This document shows positions 31,701 to 34,642 of a stretch of DNA of 34,642 nt, piece by piece; position 1 is the stretch's first letter, and each line of letters opens with the position of its first letter. The stretch is from Erwinia pyrifoliae DSM 12163 (GTDB taxonomy: Bacteria; Pseudomonadota; Gammaproteobacteria; Enterobacterales; Enterobacteriaceae): the NCBI RefSeq assembly GCF_000026985.1, contig NC_017390.1, forward strand, positions 2,913,153 to 2,947,794. Reading direction: 5' to 3'. Under the pieces are notes generated by a model. It saw only the letters and a program-made list of their open reading frames with translations, was not told the DNA's origin and did not search any database. Made by a program: the position numbers and the translations under genes.

Positions 31701-32122
31701 TGGTATCACTGGCAAATACCCAGCTAAGCCGCCTGCACGATCGCTATCAGCTCCAGCGCAAACCACAAGAGGCGCTGGAATTAGAGGTGATCGACACCTG
31801 GCAGGCCGAAACCCGGCGCGATACGCGCACGCTGTCCGGCGGCGAGAGCTTCCTTGTCAGCCTGGCGCTGGCACTGGCGCTTTCCGATTTGGTCAGCCAT
31901 AAAACCCGCATTGAATCGCTGTTCCTTGATGAAGGCTTCGGCACGCTGGATGCTGAAACCCTTGACAGCGCGCTGGATGCGCTGGATGCGCTTAACGCCA
32001 GCGGCAAAACCATTGGGGTAATCAGCCACGTCGAGGCAATGAAAGAGCGCATTCCGGTGCAGATCAGGGTAAGAAAGGTTAACGGGTTGGGTTACAGCCG
32101 GCTGGATTTACCCGGCGGTTAA
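28763..32122 (+). CDS. sbcC: exonuclease subunit SbcC (Rad50-type ATPase)
   Basis: SbcC is the SMC/Rad50-like ATPase partner of SbcD. The Walker A motif GPTGAGKT is at residues 37–44, followed by a long coiled coil, the zinc hook CPLCG at 554–558, the returning coiled coil, the ABC signature LSGGESF at 1024, and Walker [12 protein letters not shown] from 1053. At 1119 residues it is about 70 longer than E. coli SbcC. The coiled-coil arms are extremely rich in glutamine, with many QQ to QQQQ runs encoded by CAG repeats. All catalytic motifs remain, so the gene appears functional. Its ATG overlaps the sbcD stop by four bases. Confidence 0.97.
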   Translation: MKILTLRFKNLNSLKGEWKIDFTAEPFASNGLFAITGPTGAGKTTLLDAICLALYHKTPRLGGITSTQNDLMTRDSAECLAEVEFEVKGVAWRAFWSQNRARAAADGNLQAPRVELARCKDNHIVADKAKEKQDMITSLTGLDFERFTKSMMLSQGQFAAFLNAKASERAELLEELTGTEIYGRLSSAVFERHKEAKAALDGLRAQAAAMDLLDAEQQQTLADQQTQLISDEQVLTSQQHSQQQALQQLQQLERLQQEQQQLSRQRQQLDEQIEQAKRQLGAADLEQQQALKNHEDHQLHRQQQETLIAEQVIPLDHQLATLQEQSEQLARERSEHQQLLTARLTESAKNQQIQQDKQAQQQRLNQWHEAHPHFSHYGEYLPLWRERFSQQQQSEQSLSALSQRLKVQQQTLQQQELAHRQLIQQAVPLQQQLDAAQHSLNQAQQALAPLQQQHPQESLRNALEQFSRLRPQRQLLATLLPQWRQLGERRSRLKREQQALAQQIQQSSEQLQTLRSRWAEKRQHEQDLDKRCRLEQRIADLEQQRALLEPGQPCPLCGSENHPAIAAYQALELSENQRRLNGLKEDVRVLGEQSSACGAQLKQQQEQQQRQQQDDADLARQATELEQQWHSAASALALEFTADQHQQAHDWLAQQEQQESELQQQLNRLEQAMRHCQQQQEARYQQQQAWQQLEQQTALCQQEMTTSRHHLSEQQQQLEQDRQRARQLRSELAASLAPLELKLPEDGDYPGWLQIREQQWRQWQQNASELATLAPELAALGSRQQALEEERVQQQARINALDARSQQQQQLLSERRQQRQQLFGDATVNSLRQQLNDESEKHLQTLRQYQQQRQVQQDRINTLTGQHKSLNEQLTGLQSRLNEAAKHVDQPENLTAQQQTLQVSLEALSLQLRELASQQGQLRQQLEYDATRRLQQQALLAEVAANERQMEDWSYLNDLIGSQNGSKFRRFAQGLTLDHLVSLANTQLSRLHDRYQLQRKPQEALELEVIDTWQAETRRDTRTLSGGESFLVSLALALALSDLVSHKTRIESLFLDEGFGTLDAETLDSALDALDALNASGKTIGVISHVEAMKERIPVQIRVRKVNGLGYSRLDLPGG

Positions 32123-32126
32123 CCAC

Positions 32127-32156
32127 GGGGCGACCTCTTCAATGACCGGTCGCCCC
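32127..32156. terminator. hairpin between convergent sbcC and the DUF799 gene
   Basis: GGGGCGACC (32127–32135) pairs with GGTCGCCCC (32148–32156) around a 12-base loop, in the 49-base gap between two converging genes. There is no T-tract on either strand; likely bidirectional but of uncertain strength. Confidence 0.5.
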
Positions 32157-32171
32157 ATAGCTGCATGCGGG

Positions 32172-32822
32172 TTACTTAGTGGTTTTTAAGCCGGTACGCG
32201 GCCCCGGCAGGATACTGCCGTCAGCGCCGTCGGCGGTGAGCATGTTGGCTGCGGTAATCACTGCAATATCGTGACTCTTGTCGGTAATATTGCTGGAGAT
32301 CTGTTTAATCGCCGCCGTCACCAGAATCGACACAACGCCGCTGCTATTGTTGTTATCAGCGTCAGATGCAAAGCCGGCCCCGGACCAGATCTGCTTACCG
32401 CTACGCAAGTCAACCAGACGCGCCGTTGCGCTCACCCGAGTCACGCTGTCAATCAGCATGTATTTTGTGCCGTATTCATGCACATCCACATACAGCGCCG
32501 CATCGGCGTTAAAAATCTCGTGCAGTTTAGCGCTGCTGACCGCCTGTGCATCTGCCGCGCTGGAGAGGCCGTTTTGCTCGAAGGTTTTATCTACCACCGC
32601 TACCGGGAAAACATAGTAGCCGGATTCGGCCAATGGCGTGGTCACCACGGACACCAGGCTGTGGGCAGCATGAATATCCGGGCTGCTGTTTTTCGCCGGC
32701 AAAACGACAATCGAGGCGGGTTTGCTGGCGAGGAATGCGCTGTAATCATACGAGGCTTTTTTATTAGCGCAGCCACTTAATACCAGTACAGAGGCGAGTG
32801 CGACAATAGTTGATATTTTCAT
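32172..32822 (-). CDS. DUF799 (GNA1162-like) lipoprotein
   Basis: A 216-residue predicted lipoprotein: the signal ends in LVLSGC, making Cys18 the lipid-modified residue, with Ala at +2 favouring the outer membrane. The mature part (FLASKPASIVVLPAKNSSPD, LAESGYYVFPVAVVDKTF, HEIFNADAALYVDVHEYGTKY, ARLVDLRSGKQIWSG) matches what I recall of the DUF799/GNA1162 family, which has a TolB-N-terminal-like fold. The ATG shares one base with the stop of the DUF4810 gene. It is the last gene of the CsgG trio. Its function is not established. Confidence 0.82.
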   Translation of the reverse strand: MKISTIVALASVLVLSGCANKKASYDYSAFLASKPASIVVLPAKNSSPDIHAAHSLVSVVTTPLAESGYYVFPVAVVDKTFEQNGLSSAADAQAVSSAKLHEIFNADAALYVDVHEYGTKYMLIDSVTRVSATARLVDLRSGKQIWSGAGFASDADNNNSSGVVSILVTAAIKQISSNITDKSHDIAVITAANMLTADGADGSILPGPRTGLKTTK

Positions 32823-33172
32823 TATTTCTTCGCCTTATTGCGCATCAGGAAATCCATATAGGCCGCAGATTCCGGGAATAGTGTTTTCTCAGTATTAAAT
32901 TGCTGAAAGGCCAGGTCGGGACGGCTGGTATCAGCATATAGCAGACCGAGCTGTGCATGTAGCCCAGGGGGAACTGGCTTACTTTTCGCCTTAGCCTGTT
33001 CCACGATGGTATTCAGCGAATCTATCTGCTGCTGCGGTGATTTATCCTGTTGGTAATAGCCGTAAAGCGTGGACTGATAGTCACCCCAATAATAGGTAGT
33101 TTCTTTTTTACCCGCGCAGGCGGCCATTAGCAATGCAGCTGACGCTACGCTAATTATTTTGATCGCTTTCAT
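32822..33172 (-). CDS. DUF4810 lipoprotein
   Basis: A 116-residue predicted lipoprotein: MKAIKIISVASAALLMAAC gives a lipobox with Cys19 and Ala at +2. The remainder (TYYWGDYQSTLYGYYQQDKS, then helical segments with PPGLHAQLGLLYADTSRPDL) has a tetratricopeptide-like helix pair and fits DUF4810. I chose the ATG at 33170–33172, preceded by AGGAAGT, over an in-frame start 54 bases upstream inside the CsgG-family gene, because it begins the signal peptide directly. It begins 16 bases after the CsgG-family stop and its TAA overlaps the next ATG. Confidence 0.82.
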   Translation of the reverse strand: MKAIKIISVASAALLMAACAGKKETTYYWGDYQSTLYGYYQQDKSPQQQIDSLNTIVEQAKAKSKPVPPGLHAQLGLLYADTSRPDLAFQQFNTEKTLFPESAAYMDFLMRNKAKK

Positions 33173-33188
33173 TTTTACTTCCTGTTTA

Positions 33189-33863
33189 TTATTTAACCGG
33201 ACGCCATGTGCCAGATTCGATACCATTCACCAGGTGATTGACCGCTTCACGCATGGCTAAATCTATCACTTTACCGTTCAGCGTGGAGTCATAGCTGGCG
33301 CTGCCGCCAAAGCCAATAATTTCACGGTTAGACAGGCTGTATTCACCAGCGCCCTGGACGGAATAAACCACTTCTGATGTGGTAACATCCACCACGTTCA
33401 GGTTTACTTTGGCATAAGCAATCTGAGACTTACCACGGCCGAGAATGCCCCATAACTGCTGGTCTCCGACCTCTTTTCTACCGAATTCGGAAATATCACC
33501 AGTAATCACGTAATTAGCCCCCTTAATTGACTGTTGGCGGCCTTTGTACTGCGCTTCGGCTTTCAGTTCGTCAAGGTTGGCACGGTCAAGCACGTTAAAA
33601 CGGCCGGTTTGCTGCAAATGCGTGATAAGAATCGTTTTCGACTGGTTACCAAGACGGTCAACGCCGTCTGAGAAAATACCGTTCATATAGGCGGAACGAT
33701 TATCAAATTTTCCAACGGCAATCGGGCTTTTCACCCCTTGATATTGTGGCTGGGTGGCGGCCACTACCTGGGGCGCAGCAACAGAACGAGAGGATTCAGT
33801 GGCACAGCCGGTGAGAAGTGATGAGCTTAATACCGTTAAAGCAACAAGATATCTGGATTTCAT
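33189..33863 (-). CDS. CsgG/HfaB-family lipoprotein
   Basis: A 224-residue predicted outer-membrane lipoprotein with lipobox LLTGC (Cys20, Ala +2). SPIAVGKFDNRS, THLQQTGRFNVLDRANLDELKAEA, GANYVITGDISEFGR and YAKVNLNVVDVTTSEVVYSVQGAGEYSLS follow the CsgG fold. CsgG itself is a nonameric curli secretion pore of about 277 residues; this one is shorter, and no csgA, csgB or csgE–F genes are nearby. Whether it forms a pore is unknown. AGGAAAAGG precedes the ATG. It heads a three-gene operon with the DUF4810 and DUF799 lipoproteins, the same trio I recall in Neisseria (NMB1164–1162). Confidence 0.87.
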   Translation of the reverse strand: MKSRYLVALTVLSSSLLTGCATESSRSVAAPQVVAATQPQYQGVKSPIAVGKFDNRSAYMNGIFSDGVDRLGNQSKTILITHLQQTGRFNVLDRANLDELKAEAQYKGRQQSIKGANYVITGDISEFGRKEVGDQQLWGILGRGKSQIAYAKVNLNVVDVTTSEVVYSVQGAGEYSLSNREIIGFGGSASYDSTLNGKVIDLAMREAVNHLVNGIESGTWRPVK

Positions 33864-33889
33864 TTCCTTTTCCTGTGTGTTTTTTATAT

Positions 33890-33918
33890 TTAATAGACAG
33901 ACCGAAATAGCGAATCAA
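33890..33918 (-). promoter_or_regulatory. candidate promoter of the CsgG-family operon
   Basis: On the minus strand TTGATT (33918–33913) and TATTAA (33895–33890) are separated by exactly 17 bases; each matches 4 of 6 consensus positions. The -10 is 27 bases from the CsgG-family ATG. Confidence 0.5.
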
Positions 33919-34086
33919 GATTCAGCACATAAAATAAATTCAGTTGAAAAAAGCGTGATTTGAACGTGGAATTTACCACAGGAAAATTTTAAATAAAACT
34001 AAAAGCTGGTTTGAATTGATATGTTTCACCCATAAAAATGTCGCCGATTATATATCAATCAAACTTAGGTTAAATCAGAGGTCAAT

Positions 34087-34152
34087 ATGAAAACAGACCC
34101 TGTGCGATACTTTTTAAAATTAACAGCATATTGTATTCTAAAGTGGTATTAA
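34087..34152 (+). CDS. possible 21-residue small protein
   Basis: An ATG preceded by AGAGGT at good spacing opens a 21-codon frame starting MKTDPVRYF and ending ILKWY-TAA. It has a basic, partly hydrophobic, aromatic-rich composition compatible with a membrane-associated small protein or a leader peptide. I recognise no homologue, and a frame this short can arise by chance in AT-rich DNA. Confidence 0.2.
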   Translation: MKTDPVRYFLKLTAYCILKWY

Positions 34153-34243
34153 GGAAAGCAACATCCTTCGTTCGTTTAACTTATGTCAGGAGAACAACAG
34201 ATAGATTTGAACGCTTTAGCTCGTCGGGATTGTTCATTATTAA

Positions 34244-34501
34244 GCGCCTGCTGAGCTGTGCCTTTATCAGACAACCATAAAACAGCGAATACAGGATAAT
34301 TTTGACCATGCAGCGGATTATAACGGCCAGCGTTGTGCAGTCAGCATAAAATGGGGTGCCACCCGGCGTTATCAGGTATTGAGCACGCAAGGGGATGAGC
34401 CGCTATGCCTGAAAGCCTGGAGCACGCTCGCTAATGCAGGCGCTATGCCGCCCCCACCGCCGGAGATGGCCAGTGGCCTGCTGCTCGATTTCAGACCTTA
34501 G
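34244..34501 (+). pseudogene. TolA C-terminal-domain-like protein lacking a start
   Basis: An 85-codon open frame translates to a near-complete TolA domain III: YQTTIKQRIQDNFDHAADYN, then GQRCAVSIKW, TQGDEPLCLKAWSTLANAG and the ending GLLLDFRP. It aligns with the end of E. coli TolA (CTLRIKL, GDPALCQAA, LDFKP), including both disulfide cysteines. The frame is closed by TAA at 34241–34243, and no ATG, GTG or TTG occurs before the domain. The frame one base over, from TTG 34230, encodes LFIIKRLLSCAFI, a possible remnant of a signal peptide, so a frameshift is likely. A real homologue would be a small secreted protein or lipoprotein, not TolA itself. Confidence 0.7.
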
Positions 34502-34502
34502 C

Positions 34503-34642
34503 TTAACCGCCCCGCTCTTCCTGGCGCCACTGGCGCGGGCTGATGCCAAACCAGCGGCGAAAAGCGCGGGAAAAAGCACTGACTTCCGAGTACCCCAGCA
34601 GCAACGCCATTTCAGAAATGGGCAGCTGGTGCTGCTGCAAGT
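34503..34642 (-). CDS. AraC-family transcriptional regulator, C-terminal end (partial)
   Basis: The minus-strand frame ending at TAA 34503–34505 and running off the window encodes QQHQLPISEMALLLGYSEVS followed by AFSRAFRRWFGISPRQWR. This is the second helix-turn-helix of the AraC/XylS family, with its usual ending near the C-terminus. The ligand or target cannot be told from the fragment. It converges on the TolA-like frame, with one base between the two stop codons. Confidence 0.9.
   Translation of the reverse strand, partial: LQQHQLPISEMALLLGYSEVSAFSRAFRRWFGISPRQWRQEERGG

Larger units (their letters stand above)
33864..34243. other. AT-rich intergenic region, mostly unexplained
   Basis: This 380-base stretch upstream of the CsgG-family operon is markedly more AT-rich than its surroundings. 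It contains the candidate operon promoter (33890–33918) and one very short frame with a ribosome binding site (34087–34152). A frame at 34183 begins MSGEQQIDLNALARR but stops after 23 codons. I see no tRNA, IS end or repeat. Confidence 0.5.

Noticed and set aside
32127..32156. REP/BIME-type repeat after sbcC
   Set aside because: It is a single hairpin with no second copy in the window, so a plain hairpin or terminator explains it.
34181..34390. 69-codon minus-strand frame near the right end
   Set aside because: It is antisense to the TolA-like domain, which is far better supported.

Overview
The window is chromosomal DNA from a member of the Enterobacterales. Protein sequences and gene order match the Escherichia coli phoBR–brnQ–proY–acpH–queA–tgt–secDF–nrdR–ribD–nusB–dxs–thiI–panE–yajQ segment. 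Several local differences (see below) point to the Erwinia/Pantoea side of the order rather than to Escherichia. That placement is my inference; no database was searched.

Layout. 1–338 has no recognisable gene. 339–2442 carries yajQ (minus), then panE and yajL (plus, overlapping). thiI (minus) is divergent from the xseB-ispA-dxs isoprenoid operon (plus, 4205–7230). From 7277 to 11337 a minus-strand block runs nrdR-ribD-ribE-nusB-thiL-pgpA, tightly packed. A plus-strand kbp (LysM/BON) gene and a yajI lipoprotein gene broken by an apparent one-base frameshift follow at 11508–12552. The next minus-strand operon is queA-tgt-yajC-secD-secF (18069 down to 12597), ending at a strong terminator. acpH and a 2-Cys peroxiredoxin lie on plus; the peroxiredoxin has a consensus -10 and an OxyR-like site next to the -35 position. 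brnQ-proY (branched-chain and proline-type amino-acid uptake) run on minus, then a MetE-like methyltransferase behind three tandem met boxes, then phoB-phoR plus a PstS-like binding protein translationally coupled to phoR. phoB has a Pho box and is divergent from sbcD-sbcC.

The right end (32172–34642) is accessory. It holds a three-gene lipoprotein operon (CsgG-family, DUF4810, DUF799/GNA1162-like), which is the best candidate for a little-described envelope system. Beyond it are an AT-rich gap, a TolA C-terminal-domain reading frame with no start codon, and the 3' end of an AraC-family regulator cut by the window edge.

Differences from E. coli order, from memory: kbp sits between nrdR and yajI, with no tsx or yajD; the peroxiredoxin replaces malZ between acpH and proY; yajO is absent between dxs and pgpA; and the PstS-like and MetE-like genes lie between phoR and brnQ. 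Most of the window is housekeeping. The items deserving a second look are the yajI frameshift, the regulatory sites, the CsgG trio and the TolA-like remnant.
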